Positions 22,053-32,457 of a stretch of DNA of 64,000 nt are shown one piece after another. Position numbers and translations under genes: made by a program. Every line of letters starts with the position of its first letter. Position 1 is the stretch's first letter. The stretch spans positions 186,001 to 250,000 of the forward strand of contig JAHDVF020000675.1 in NCBI GenBank assembly GCA_022606425.2, written 5' to 3'. The notes beneath the pieces were generated by a model. The model was not told where the DNA came from. It did not search any database and saw nothing but the letters and a program-made list of their open reading frames with translations. This DNA comes from Lepidostoma basale (lineage: Eukaryota; Arthropoda; Insecta; Trichoptera; Lepidostomatidae).

Positions 22053-22371
22053 CAAAAGAGCCATGTTAGGAATAAGCCTAAGAGACAGAGTCAGAAACGA
22101 TACGGTGAGAGAAAAAACAAAGGTCACTGACATCATCCACCGGGTGGCGACTCTAAAATGGCAATGGGCGGGTTACGTAGCCAGAAGCTCAGATGGAAAG
22201 TAGACAAGAAGACTGCTGACTTGGAGACCGTGGACGGCAAAGAGAAGTGCAGGGCGACCGCAACTACGGTGGAAGGATGATCTAAACAGACACGTCGGAA
22301 TAAGCTGGATGCAGTCTGCACAGGACAGAATGACATGGAAGCAAATGGAGGAGGCCTTTGTCCAGGAGTGA
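22053..22371 (+). pseudogene. LINE C-terminal fragment, family C
   Basis: One frame reads KRAMLGISLRDRVRN, TKVTDIIHRVATLKWQWAGY, VARSSDGK-stop-TRRLLTWRPW, SAGRPQLRWKDDLNRHVG, AQDRMTWKQMEEAFVQE. There is a single in-frame TAG. It has the canonical order WAG, GRP, W.DD, AQDR.W, and an (ATA)n-type tail follows. It lies only 90 bp downstream of another remnant of the same type. Confidence 0.75.
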
Positions 22372-22374
22372 TAT

Positions 22375-24235
22375 AATATAATATAATAATATTAATAAAC
22401 AATATTAATGCGCTATCTTAACGTTGTTAATTACAAGAAACATTGATTAAATACAAAATGAATAAGTAAATCAAGGTACCGTCAACCAATATATCTGGTT
22501 TGAAAATTGTATCCGTTACGCTAAAACACGCTAGAAAAAGAATAATCGATGTCATTTATCAAGGTATAGAATATTCAAATAATCCCTGTATCCACTAACA
22601 AACTAGCAGTTAGTATAATTATATTTGTTTGTATCTGGTACAATACAAAGCATTGTATAAAAAAATTCAAAAGAATGATAAAACACTCCCATTATCATAC
22701 ATAATCTAAGGATTTAACAGAGTGAAATTCATGGGTTATTGAATTAAAACGGGGCGTTATACTCTTACACCTACCGTCCCATTTACATTCGTTAAATTAT
22801 TTTAATGACATTCAAATGCTGAAAAGTAACGAATTATGTAAACCGCCAGAGCTCATTTAGGCCTGGAGTATGTAAAAAGAAATTTGAAACCGACAAAGTT
22901 AACCGAAGCATGTTAAAAGCTATCGTGAAAATTTCCCTCTTAAGTTCAGTGAAAATATATTTGCATTTAATTTAAGCATCATTCTTTACTGGTGGGCGGC
23001 TTGGAACAATTTCTCCGAAGTTCCCCGCGGCTAGTCCTGCTTGACTACCCAATATATTTAGTGTTTATTTTATTGCTTACAAAAACAAAATTTACTTCCA
23101 GTCGGTGGTCTTCTGAATTATTGTGCGGTGCTGCCGGCTCCGCTCCAAACATTTGCTCAACAACTCCATTGTGAAAAGTTTTCAGAACACACAGATTCCG
23201 CGCGGGCCACCATATCATTTTTACGTTCCCTTCTCCGCGCCTGGAAGTGTTTCCGGACAAATTGCTGCCACATAATTATTACGGTATGGTAAAAACATTT
23301 CGATTCTTCAAGTCTCTTTGAAAAACTCCCGAATAAAAGCATTAAATTATTTCAAAATACCCGCTTCCTTACATTCAAAGGAAAGGATTTTTCGAAATGA
23401 GATGAATCAATAAGCTGTTACCGCGTTTTCCATTAAAGGTTTTTCCTTTTTTTTCCATCCAGTTCGTCCTTACCTTTTTCCTTTTCTTCAATAATGACAG
23501 CGAAAAAACAAAAAGGTTCAATTCTCGAGACGTTTTAATATCCGAAAACAACTTTTTCGATAAATTAGGGATGAAAGAAGCACTCAGCTTTCTTTTTGTG
23601 GGGCCACTCATTGTTGTAGAAGTCCATTTCATAAGGCGCGGGCGGCGGCCATTGGGGGAATTTAAATTTCATTTAACACTCGAGAGCTTCAATGTGGAGA
23701 TAGATTTCAGTTTCTTGCATTGTTTATTTTAATATAACCTTTACAACTATTTCAAGTCCCTGCTTATGTTACCCACGTAAACTTTTATCCATGTACATTT
23801 TCAAACTGAATTATATATTATAGTATCAAATATTCAATGTTATTTATAGGATATGAAACCACAACATCATTTTGTGAAACATTCAAATGAGAGTTATTCT
23901 GAAATACGAACACTAAAAAATAAATTGAATAAAAGGTACATTTACATTTGACCTTCTCCGAATTATCAGTAAAGAAATCTTCATCTTCTTATGACATAGC
24001 TTTTACTGATGTGAGCAATTAGTTCTTTGAAGTCTTTGCTGTCTTACATCGCCCAAAATAACTTCTACACGCTCCTCCTTGCCTTCAGTTAGTAAAACGT
24101 CGTCCTTCAATCATTCTCATTCTTCGCTAGTTTCAACCCAAGGGATTGGCTAACAGCAAAGTGTAACAGTTTTACTGTTTTTTGGGATGCCACTTGGGCC
24201 TTAAATATGATAGTTTCCCGTTGCTTTCCACATTT
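22375..24235. other. Interval without recognised gene
   Basis: GC-richer patches near 22990-23040 and 23630-23660 (GGCGCGGGCGGCGGCC) look single-copy. ORFs of 60-85 codons lie on both strands and are not recognisable. It could contain regulatory sequence of the host gene. Confidence 0.35.
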
Positions 24236-24237
24236 GT

Positions 24238-24402
24238 ATACAGCAGGTTATTTGAACCCAATTATTGCATACAACTTTTAAGATATTGATTCTCATGACA
24301 TGTGATAGGTAGTCATGACATGTGATAGGTTCTCATTTTATTGTCACGTGAATTCTACACCAGACCAAAGACAGTGCGACCCGATGCCACGAAGGCCGTC
24401 AA
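24238..24402 (-). repeat. tRNA-SINE copy with internal deletion and duplication
   Basis: Read on the minus strand: head GGCCTTCGTGGCA, deletion to the CACTGTCTTTGGTCTGGTGT segment, GAATTCACGTGACAATAAAAT, then CCTATCACATGTCATGA twice in tandem, and GGGTTCAAATAACCTGCTGTAT. It matches the SINE at 38517, 54381 and 63761, although the promoter B box is missing. Confidence 0.65.
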
Positions 24403-24404
24403 TT

Positions 24405-25340
24405 ATCTTTCTCAATTATTATTTTTACTTATTTTTATTTATTACAGAATAGATAAAAACAAGAAGAGTTAGGTCAACAACGTTCTGTTTACTTTCTAAA
24501 AACTTGTAGTTTAAAAACTTGTTTTGTACAACCAATAAAACACAAAAAAATGGATCCCAGAGGTATCCGTGCAAAACTTTTCTAGAACATTTCCCCGTTG
24601 ATTCAACTGAAATAGAACGACTAGCCGTCGAAATAAAAACTTATTCGATCAATTTGCTCGCATATTGGTAAATCATTTCTGACTACAATTGAAGGGAATT
24701 AAATATTCTGCTCCAGTCAAAGGGGCTCGTTTACTTTTACATGGCCAATAAAAGTGGATCAAACGACAACTACTGGCGTAAAGGGATACTTTGGGAAGAT
24801 ATTATTGATTTTTTTTACCCTGCGAACACAGCGGGAAATCTTTTTATTACGTATAAAGCAATAAAATTTCATAAAGCCGAATATTGATCAGGATCAGCCA
24901 TAGACGGTTACTTTATAACATTACATAAACTTTTATTATTTTCCAGCGTTTACAGGCTGCCAAGTGCGAAGAAAACAATTTCAGTTTGACTATTCCTCGA
25001 TAAAAAATTAGCCCCACTTGCTTCCTTGCATTCAAATTGACAGCACTCAAAAACAAGCGAAAATATCTGATTTCTTTTATAGATAAATCTTGTCTTATTG
25101 AAGTAAAAAGTAAAGTTACAATAAATTCCTAATTTTTCGCCTATTGAAAAAAATCTGCCTGGTTAATAATGTACAAATTTTACATATGTACCTGAAAAAT
25201 ATTTACATAAAACTACACAAATACAAGAAATGCTTATTTGAAATGTTATACTTGATCGTTTGACTGGATTTTAAACATGAATTTCGATATTCTTAATTTT
25301 TAAATATATTATTTATATATAATCATAATATTTAAATATT
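24405..25340. other. AT-rich interval, nothing recognised
   Basis: No repeat partner and no ORF of interest. Confidence 0.4.
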
Positions 25341-25344
25341 AAGG

Positions 25345-25505
25345 ATATTATAGGAATGAAATATTTCGTCTTGCTAAGACATTATCAAATGACATTTGAT
25401 TATGCCTCAGCAAGGCGAAATTTGTAATTCTCATAAAATATAATAAAACTGTAGAAAAATAGACGTTTTAATTCTAATTGTTTAATGTGGAGTTTTATAT
25501 CATTG
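25345..25505. repeat. Family G inverted repeat
   Basis: The centre is CAAATGACATTTGATTATGCC; the inner stem CTTGCTAAGAC pairs with GCCTCAGCAAGG. It has GAAATTTGTAATTC on the right and an outer flank TAATGTGGAGTTTTATATCA. The TACGAA outer ends are mutated. Confidence 0.65.
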
Positions 25506-25962
25506 TCTAAAAAATAATAAATAATATCTAAACCTGAATAAATAATTATGAATTTAATTAAATAAACACATTGTTATTTTATCACAGTGTTTCAAATTGA
25601 ACAGTTCATTCAATGTTTGTTAATATGTATTAATTTATTGATTTACTAAAGGTAACACACAGCGATACCAATAACATATATAAAATTAAACACTTAAAAT
25701 AATTAAAGTGAGGCATTGAAATTAAACTAAGACAAAATGAGGCTAGACATATATTTAAGAGTTTAAATACTAATAGTACTGGAAATAACACTAGTGGTTA
25801 CATCCACGCCGAAATGTTGGTCCGCTCAGTTTTTTTTAATTTCGCTCGTTCAAAAGAAAACATCAATGTCCCTAAAATGCTTATTGTAGTTGTCACAGAT
25901 TCGATACAATGCCGCGCTCTGAGCGTAGTTAGTGCGATAAGTCTGTAGTAAATCTGAATTTT

Positions 25963-26136
25963 ACTAACTAACTAACCATCACGCCGTCTCCCCGAAAGGG
26001 AAGGCAGAAAGAATGGACTGTCACACTTTAACCGATACGGCACTCCATCCTTCTCTTTTCGCCCCGCGGGAGACGCGGTGTGATGGGTTGCGAACCTCAT
26101 CGCCACCAATAGGCATCTCCCGCGCACACTTCGATC
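25963..26136 (-). mobile_element. LINE-end inverted dimer element, copy 3
   Basis: On the minus strand: GATCGAAGTGTGCGCGGGAG, ATGCCTATTGGTGGCGATGA, GGTTCGCAACCCATCACACC (inverted LINE end), AAGGATGGAGTGCCG, then AGTGTGACAGTCCATTC to CGGCGTGATGG(TTAG)n. It is the longest copy at the 5' side. The GGTTCGCAACCC word resembles a pol III B box, but no convincing A box is present. Confidence 0.65.
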
Positions 26137-26139
26137 ATA

Positions 26140-26995
26140 TTAAACAAATAATATAAAATACAATGATATAAAATAAAATAACAAAATAAAAATAATTTAA
26201 CACAAAATGTTATTTTTAGTAGGTGCACATATTGTCTATTTAATTTATATTCCACGTATCGACCGTTTTTTTTTAATTAGCAGTAATTAGGCACTTAAAA
26301 CAAATCAACATCAGCAAGAACTTTAAAATAATATTGAAGAAATTATTCAAATTGTCATTGGAACAAAACAAAAAATTATTTTTACACCTGTCAAAATTCT
26401 TTATATAAACGAAAACTTTTAAGAAAATAAAATTTAATTTCTAACCAATTTTGGGTCACACGATGTTTTTAAACGAATCCAGATCCCCATTCTAGCCATC
26501 ACTCTCAACACTCGTATGATGAGATCACCGCTCCGATCGGAGCAAAGAGCCTGCATTGTGACGAATGTTTGTTTGTAGGTGTGAAACATCCCAATTTATC
26601 GGCCGCTTTAGTGGTAGTTAATAGCATCTCAATGGTTCGTTAAGTTTGAAACAAATACAATCGTAAAACCCCCGACAGCTGTGGCACGGAAGCCATCAGG
26701 TGCAATGTTTGACTGTTAAATTATTAGTTCAGTTCAATTGCGTTAATAAAAATAAACAGTAACAAATGGAGCATGTTTTGAAGCACAGAATATACTTAAA
26801 ATTCAATTTGAATAGATTAAAGCATATAAAAATATATATTTTTTACAGTCAGTGATAAAGGTGACTCAGTAGGTTTTATGGTATAATAGGTATACTCGTA
26901 TATACAATGAAATTCTAATAATAAATATGAATTGACAACATAAATGTGTATTTTATTTTAATATATTTTTTAATCTTCATTCCATCAAATTATTA
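26140..26995. other. Interval without recognised gene
   Basis: A moderately GC-rich part at 26460-26720 looks single-copy. Nothing else. Confidence 0.4.
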
Positions 26996-26997
26996 TA

Positions 26998-28282
26998 TTA
27001 GGTCCTTACATATGAAATTGGCGTTTTGCCGTACTGGCAACTTTGATCTCAAATATCTTCTCTTTGGTTAGGAATTCCAAATTCAAATTTATACAGCTAT
27101 TTACTCAAGTATTTGTGTTTCGAAAATTATAATTCATTTGTTTTTCCTCAATTGTTTTTTTTCTTTGCGTCACTCAGTTTACAAAATGGAAAACTTGAAA
27201 TATCGCGTTATTTACGAGTATGAGTTCCACCGTGGCACCAGTGCTGCAGAAACGGCTCGAAGGATTAATTATGTGTATGGCGACGGTGCCGCAAAAGAAA
27301 ACACAGTGCGTTTTTGGTTCCAACGTTTTCGTTCTGGAAATTTCGACCTGCAGAACAAGCCCCGTGGACGGCCGGAGACCAAAGTTGATAATGAAGAATT
27401 GAAGGCTATTGTGGAAGCGGATCCATCGCAAACTATGTCCGAGTTAGCTGCAGGCTGCAGTGTTAGTGATAAAACTGTTTTAATCCACTTGAAGCAAATT
27501 GGGAAGGTGAAAAAGCTTGAAAGATGGGTACCTCACGAATTGAGTGAAGCAAATCAACAAACGCGCGTTGACTGCTGCGTTGCATTACTCAACCGGCACA
27601 ATAATGAAGGGATTTTGAATCGAATCATTACCTGTGATGAAAATTGGATCCTGTATGATAATCTGAAGCGCTCATCGTAATGGCTGAACCCTGCCGAACC
27701 AGCCAAACCATGCCCCAAGCGAAAATTGACTCCAAAAAAGTTACTTGTGAGCGTTTGGTGGACTAGTGCTGGTGTCATTCACTACAGCTTTCTTAAATCT
27801 GGCCAGACGATTACGGCTGATGTCTATTGTCAGCAACTGCAAACCATGATGGAAAAGCTAGCTGCTAAACAACCGAGGCTGGTTAATCGCTCTAGGCCAC
27901 TGCTGCTTCATGATAAAGCTAGACCACACACTAAACAACAGACGGCTACCAAATTAGAAGAGCTTCAATTGGAATGTCTAAGACATCCACCGTACTCTCC
28001 GGACCTTGCCCCAACAGATTACTATTTTTTTCGAAATTTGGATAACTTCTTGCAAGGAAAAAATTCAACTCCGATGGGGCAGTCCAAACCGACTTCAAAG
28101 ATTTTATTGATTCCCGTCCGAATGGTTTTTTTAGTAAAGGGATCGATGAACTACCTATGAGATGGCAAAAGTGCATAGATAGCAATTGTACATACTTTGA
28201 TTAAATAAATATATTATATTTAAAAAAAATCAACTTTATGTTCCTCCCATACAAAACGCCAATTTCATATGTAAGGACCTAA
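26998..28282 (+). mobile_element. mariner element, complete ends
   Basis: Perfect 31-bp terminal inverted repeats lie at 26998-27028 and 28252-28282 (TTAGGTCCTTACATATGAAA…), flanked by TA on both sides (26996-26997, 28283-28284), the standard Tc1/mariner target duplication. The 1285-bp length is typical. The element encodes one transposase (27186-28204), which is broken, so this copy is not autonomous, but intact ends could still be used by a transposase from elsewhere. Confidence 0.93.
27186..28204 (+). pseudogene. mariner transposase (DD34D), one stop and one frameshift
   Basis: The ATG at 27186 opens MENLKYRVIYEYEFHRGTSA, the start of the N-terminal helix-turn-helix region, with HTH-type segments to about residue 110. 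The mariner signature WVPHEL is at residues 114-119. Catalytic acids: D151 (ITCDENW), D243 (LLHDKARPH) and D278 (PYSPDLAPTDYYFF), with 34 residues between the last two. The usual HDNARPH motif is HDKARPH here. TAA replaces residue 165 (27678-27680). Near 28060 one A is missing from an A-run; with it the frame would run to TAA at 28202-28204, giving 339 codons, the family's usual length. Two lesions only suggest a fairly young copy. The strand context is intron or intergenic. Confidence 0.9.
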
Positions 28283-28321
28283 TATATCAATATGTGTTGA
28301 GCTCTTTCTACCGTGCTATGA

Positions 28322-28669
28322 GCAACACGAGGTTTTTACCCATGGCAGGCAGCTAAACTTACCTTGGAATCCTTTTTTATTACCAATTCTTTACAGCTTC
28401 GAAGAGATGGGCATCTCTTTACCCATTTCTTTAAGTTAATCGGGGGATATTTCGAGAGCTCGGCCGTGCTAGAGGGTGTTGGTCTTTTTGTCCCTAATAG
28501 ATTTCTCCGACAGCGACAGCACAGATTGTTTTACCTACCGGCCACCAGAACCATACCGGTGGGAAGAGCAATTAGTCTGCTGAACGTGGTCTCCTCAGAG
28601 ATCGACGTATTTTATATTAGTGAAGGTACGTTCAGGAGACAAATACTCTCGACTATCGAAAGTATCTAG
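28322..28669 (+). pseudogene. Jockey/CR1-like LINE C-terminal fragment
   Basis: The open frame reads LQLRRDGHLFTHFFKLIGG, LEGVGLFVPNRFLRQRQHRL, FYLPATRTIPVGRAISLLN, EIDVFYISEGTFRRQIL before TAG. The order 'L..RR…L…FK…', 'F.VP…R…LF.LP..RT', '…LN……DVF' is the usual C-terminal tail of Jockey- and CR1-like LINE polymerases. It starts 40 bp after the mariner. A possible AATAAA (28744) and T-rich sequence follow. Confidence 0.65.
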
Positions 28670-28865
28670 TCTCCCTAATGTCGAACCATCTCTAATGCGT
28701 TACTGATACTTTGTTGTATTTTTATAATATTTTACCTGTACTCAATAAATGCCTTAAACATTTTCCTGTTTGTAATGTCTTTTGAGTTAATAAACTGATA
28801 ATTAACACTGGCTTGGAACTGGCATCGCTGTTCGACTAAACACGTTTGTCTATTATGCGTTTGTC

Positions 28866-29227
28866 CATCATGACGTATGAAATAGAGGTCAAAGAAGATA
28901 CCAGTAGAACTAAGAACCATCTTAGAGTAGCAGAAATGCGAACCCTACGCTCCATCGCAGGCAAAAACGATAGAAATGAAACGATAAGGTCTGTCTGTGG
29001 TGTTGAGGACATAATGAGATGGGGAAGAAGCAGAAGGCGCTTTCGGAGAGACCACGTAGACCGCATGGAGAATACAAGAATTGCAAAAATCGTTAAAGAT
29101 GATAACCCAAGCAGCAAGAGATTACCAGGAAAGCCGCCAAAGAGATGGAGAGATGGATAGACATCATCATCCCAGGACAGCCCACCGTCACAAACAGGTC
29201 ATTCGACCTAAATTAAGAGGAAGAAGA
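28866..29227 (+). pseudogene. LINE C-terminal fragment, family B
   Basis: The frame reads EDTSRTKNHLRVAEMRTLRS, IRSVCGVEDIMRWGRSRRRF, RRDHVDRMENTRIAKIVKDD, RLPGKPPKRWRDG-stop, then (shifted) SSSQDSPPSQTGHST. The tail is AAATTAAGAGGAAGAAGAG. Family B also occurs inverted at 38680-39072 and decayed at 60173-60528. The unbroken 100-codon frame suggests recent activity. Confidence 0.75.
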
Positions 29228-29228
29228 G

Positions 29229-29483
29229 TATGTGTTTAAATGGGCAGCAGTGGAAATGGGCAGTACATGTCGCCAGACAGGGAACAGATAGATGGGCATC
29301 CAGAGATGATGTAGAGACCATGGTAGGAAAAAAGGAGCATCGGTCGACCGCAAAAATAAATGGCCCTACGACGTTAAGGGATGAAGATGGATAAGAGTCG
29401 CACATGATAGAGGAAAATGGAGAACGTTTGAAGAGCTCTACATCAAGCAGTGGAGAGATTACAAAGGAAGAAGAAGAAGAAGA
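29229..29483 (+). pseudogene. LINE C-terminal remnant, family C
   Basis: Frames together read WAVHVARQGTDRWASRDDVE, a GRP-like RSIGRPQK in another frame, IRVAHDRGKWRTFEELYIKQ, W, then a (GAA)n tail at 29466-29483. It abuts the family B fragment, an example of one LINE inserting at the A-rich tail of another. Confidence 0.6.
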
Positions 29484-29567
29484 TATCAATATATAAAAAG
29501 GGGCATCTCTCTTATATAATTTACCCAATTTATAGCAAACCTTCACTACATAAAAATAATCTAAAAC

Positions 29568-29668
29568 TAAGTAAATAACCATCGCGCCGTCTCCACGAAG
29601 GTGTAGGCAAAAATAATGGGCTTCCACACTGTTCTTTCCTGACACACTTTTCTCGCTTCCTCAACATT
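29568..29668 (-). pseudogene. LINE A 3' end, interrupted by a second LINE A
   Basis: The last ~95 bp of LINE A on the minus strand, cut at AACATT where the next copy's (TTAG)n tail begins (29669). Confidence 0.65.
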
Positions 29669-30170
29669 AACTAACTAACTAACTAACTAACTAATCATCA
29701 CGCCGTTTCTCCGGAGGTATAGGCAGAGAGGATGGATCGCCACATTGTTCTATCCTGATATAACTCTCGCGCCCCTTCTACATTCACACATCGTGACATG
29801 CACGCTCGTCGATTGTTTCTACTTCGAACATGGCCGCCTTTCAGTAATTGATTAATTTGGTCATGCCATGTCTTCCTTGGCCTTCCTCGAAGTCTTTTCA
29901 TATTTTTAACCATTCCTTTTCTCATCCATTCGTTCCACATGTCCAAACCATCTTAGTGACCACTAAGATTAATCCGCCTTATATTCCTTTCTTACTTCAT
30001 CATTAGATATTCTATCATACATTGTTTTTCCTGCACATTCTTCTTAGTGACCTCATTTCTACGGCATTTATCCTACTTTCATCCCTATTCTGCCAACTCC
30101 AAGCTTCACTTCCATACATAAGGGTCGGGACTAGAACTCAATTGTACACTGCCATCTTTGCTTCAGTCGA
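29669..30170 (-). pseudogene. LINE A copy, 5' truncated
   Basis: A long tail, CTAACTAACTAACTAACTAA on the plus strand, is followed on the minus strand by SAYTSGETA, CQINQLLKGGHVRSRNNRRA-like, RGRPRKTWHDQINQLL, then (after a deletion) WFGH and LMYGSEAW. The segment for EERMVKKLY…NDVNG is partly deleted (EWMRKGMVKNMKRLRGRPRK). Confidence 0.75.
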
Positions 30171-30271
30171 TATGTTTATATTTGCGGTAACCAACATTAA
30201 ACTAGTTATATTATAAATATAACTTGAAAGTGACCTTATTTTTAAACATTTTCTACAAATGTTACATTATA

Positions 30272-30490
30272 CATGTGTGGAGCAGACAGCGAAAAAGGGA
30301 CTGGTACGGTCATGTCCAAAGAATGGACACCACCAGACTCCCCTATATTGCATTGCATAATCAACCTCATGGGACTCGTCCTCGTGGAAGACCTCCTAAA
30401 AGATGGAAGGACAGCTGGGAATCTACCTTACAGGAGGAGCAACACTCTGGAGAACAGACCATATAGGTATACAATAAGGAAGAATAAGAA
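30272..30490 (+). pseudogene. LINE C-terminal fragment, family B-like
   Basis: The frame reads WSRQRKRDWYGHVQRMDTTR, LPYIALHNQPHGTRPRGRPP, KRWKDSWESTLQ before TAG. The (R/K)RWKD after GRPP and the A/G-rich tail (AAGGAAGAATAAGAAGCAGAAG) fit a LINE end. It is unlike family A in sequence. Confidence 0.65.
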
Positions 30491-30914
30491 GCAGAAGTTA
30501 CATTATAATAATAGGTATGAATATATCTAACGTCGCGCGTTGCTTTACATATTTTAAAAAAATGCGACACAATTTAATGTCGTTTCTCACCACTAATATA
30601 GGTATAAGAGTGAGCAACCAACACGAAGTAATATGCAACCGGGGAGCTTATTGCGTTCAATAAATTTCTACCAGCTAACCGATTTACACGAAATGTTTGT
30701 AATTCAGAAAGATATACTACATGTTGATAATGCACTGATTAAATTGTTAAGAAAATGTAAGCAAGTAAATGCTTATCACATAAAATAAAAATAAAGTAAT
30801 TGTTTGGGTCTAGGTTAAGAGCACCAAACTCTTAGCTCCTATTCACAAATTAGTACGACTTGGATTGTTCTTCGAAAACAAACGCTTTTTATAGTGTGAG
30901 GCTTTGGAAAAAAT

Positions 30915-31110
30915 ATAAAATAAATCTTTATCGTTAAAAAAATCTTTATAACATTTGTCAGATCATGTAAACAATTTTATAATATTTTTAAAAATGTATC
31001 TTTACTGAAGAATGACTGTTTGTCCGAAACATGTCTATGTCATTTTATTTTTTTAATATATTATGAGTGTTGTATATACAAATTATATAAAAAATAAAGA
31101 GAGAAATACT
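30915..31110 (+). repeat. HH-a element, right arm
   Basis: Runs from AAATAAATCTTTAT through TCAGATCATGTAAACAATTT to GTTGTATATACAAATTATAT. There is a small internal duplication at the left (ATCTTTATCGTTAAAAAAATCTTTATAAC). Confidence 0.7.
31005..31035 (+). ncRNA. HH-a hammerhead-like motif
   Basis: CTGAAGA box, A, stem (T)GAC…GTC(C) reduced to 3 bp by a G-to-T change, GAAAC, AT, GTC. Confidence 0.4.
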
Positions 31111-31189
31111 GCTATTAATCTGAATCTTTAGTATGAATAAAATAATATAAGAAAAACAATAATATTACTATGGACAAAATATACTTATT

Positions 31190-31316
31190 GAACGCTAAGG
31201 CATTAACACTGTAGAATTCCATAGTAATATACTTAGGAAATTGAAAATAAATTTGTTTAATCCACAAAATATTTTGTGGATTAAACAAAGTTATTTTCAA
31301 TTTCCAAAGGACATAA
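31190..31316. repeat. HH-e-family hairpin lacking the motif
   Basis: It begins GGCATTAACACTGTAGAATT and CCATAGTAATATAC, as HH-e copies at 45120 and 58970 do. The arms TTGTTTAATCCACAAAA and TTTTGTGGATTAAACAA meet directly, so the whole central region with the hammerhead-like motif is absent. Confidence 0.65.
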
Positions 31317-31319
31317 TAT

Positions 31320-31790
31320 ACTATATGTTATAGAAATGACACTATAAACATGCATTTAAAATAAACTCAATTCATTCTGACAGTATGAAATGAGACAAAG
31401 AATATAAATCTGATATTAAAAAAAAAGACATTTGTTACAAAGAAACCGTGGGTCTTACCTTACAATCGATTGAATTTTAAGTTATCCCAACATATATTAC
31501 ACAAAAAAATGGTAATATTTTGTGACATTTTATAATGATGCTTCAATATTAACGTAATCTTCATGAATACGTTATAAGGTAAATATTACTGCGAGGGAAA
31601 CGTTTTTTATAACAATATAATATCTCGTATACATTTAAAACTATTGTAAAAAATATTTCAATAATGTCAAGAGGTTAATATGAAAAAGACAATGACTGTA
31701 CAAAGATAAAAATCATAAAAAAAAACAAATGAATGATCATAAAACAAATGTCTGAAATGAGTTTGAAATAGTGAAATAAAACAGTGATTA
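31320..31790. other. AT-rich interval, probable intron
   Basis: Nothing recognised. It would be intron 3' of the signal-peptide exon if that call is right. Confidence 0.35.
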
Positions 31791-31795
31791 CTTAC

Positions 31796-31856
31796 CATCG
31801 AACACGAAGACAGTGTAGACCAGGAGATACAGAGCCAAACGTATAAGTTCCATCAT
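31796..31856 (-). CDS. Candidate signal-peptide exon of an unidentified secreted or membrane protein
   Basis: The minus strand from ATG at 31856 encodes MMELIRLALYLLVYTVFVFD plus one base of the next codon, then a near-ideal donor G|GTAAGTAA. The peptide has a positively charged start and a strongly hydrophobic core, as in a signal peptide or N-terminal membrane anchor. It ends in a phase-1 donor, the phase that very often follows signal-peptide exons in secreted and immunoglobulin-type proteins. The frame stays open upstream to about 31890, and an AG at 31884-31883 could act as acceptor in frame with the phase-1 exon at 46647, but its pyrimidine tract is poor. A first exon with a TATATAG box near 31891-31897 is an alternative. 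The GC-rich codon use stands out from the AT-rich surroundings. No downstream exon is identified here. Confidence 0.55.
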
Positions 31857-31899
31857 GATGTGTAAGAATGTATGAAGAAAGTCTATTGTCTATATATGA

Positions 31900-32455
31900 A
31901 TTCTTTCTCAGGCAAACACATAATTTGACACTTTGTAGATCACTGAATCACAGTTTAATGTAATTACAAGCCATGTGGAAACTTCACCCATTTCAATAAA
32001 TGTTTTTACTTCTCGTATTCCCACCACTCATGCCATGTTTCATATTGTTCTGTCTCAAGAGTTCACGGCATATGATTACTTCGAGAACTTGGTTTAAAAT
32101 AAATTAGTATTCTTGGAAGTTTACGATGTCAAAACATCGTGCAAAGTTTATATTGTGTACTGCTTTAAAATTAAAATTGTTTTGTAAATGAGAATTGTTT
32201 TGATCGCTCGTACAATCCGTGGTTGACTTCTGTAAAGAAGGCGAAAACTTTAGTACTTTCTAACGCAGTATTGTGAAATTACATGTAAGTTATGTTTATG
32301 AGTAAAAAAAACGATGGTTTTGTTGAATTGTTCCTCCAATTGTTCTTCACGAAGGGAACAATGGAAGCCAAACATTGACAAGCCAAAAACTATGTTATTG
32401 GCGAAATCGCATTTTATAAACCTAAAAAGGATTTGGTTTGACTTTATGTATATGG
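31900..32455. other. Interval upstream of the candidate exon
   Basis: No further exon or repeat is identified. On the minus strand this would be promoter or intron sequence. Confidence 0.35.
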
Positions 32456-32457
32456 TG

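Noticed and set aside
24298..24335. Possible CRISPR-like repeat (two copies of CATGACATGTGATAGGT)
   Set aside because: Only two units, in tandem without a spacer, inside a SINE; the setting is a eukaryotic genome.
29660..29700. (CTAA)n runs as telomere-like or satellite DNA
   Set aside because: All such runs in the window are tails of LINE A insertions next to CGGCGTGATGG; the insect telomere repeat TTAGG is not present.
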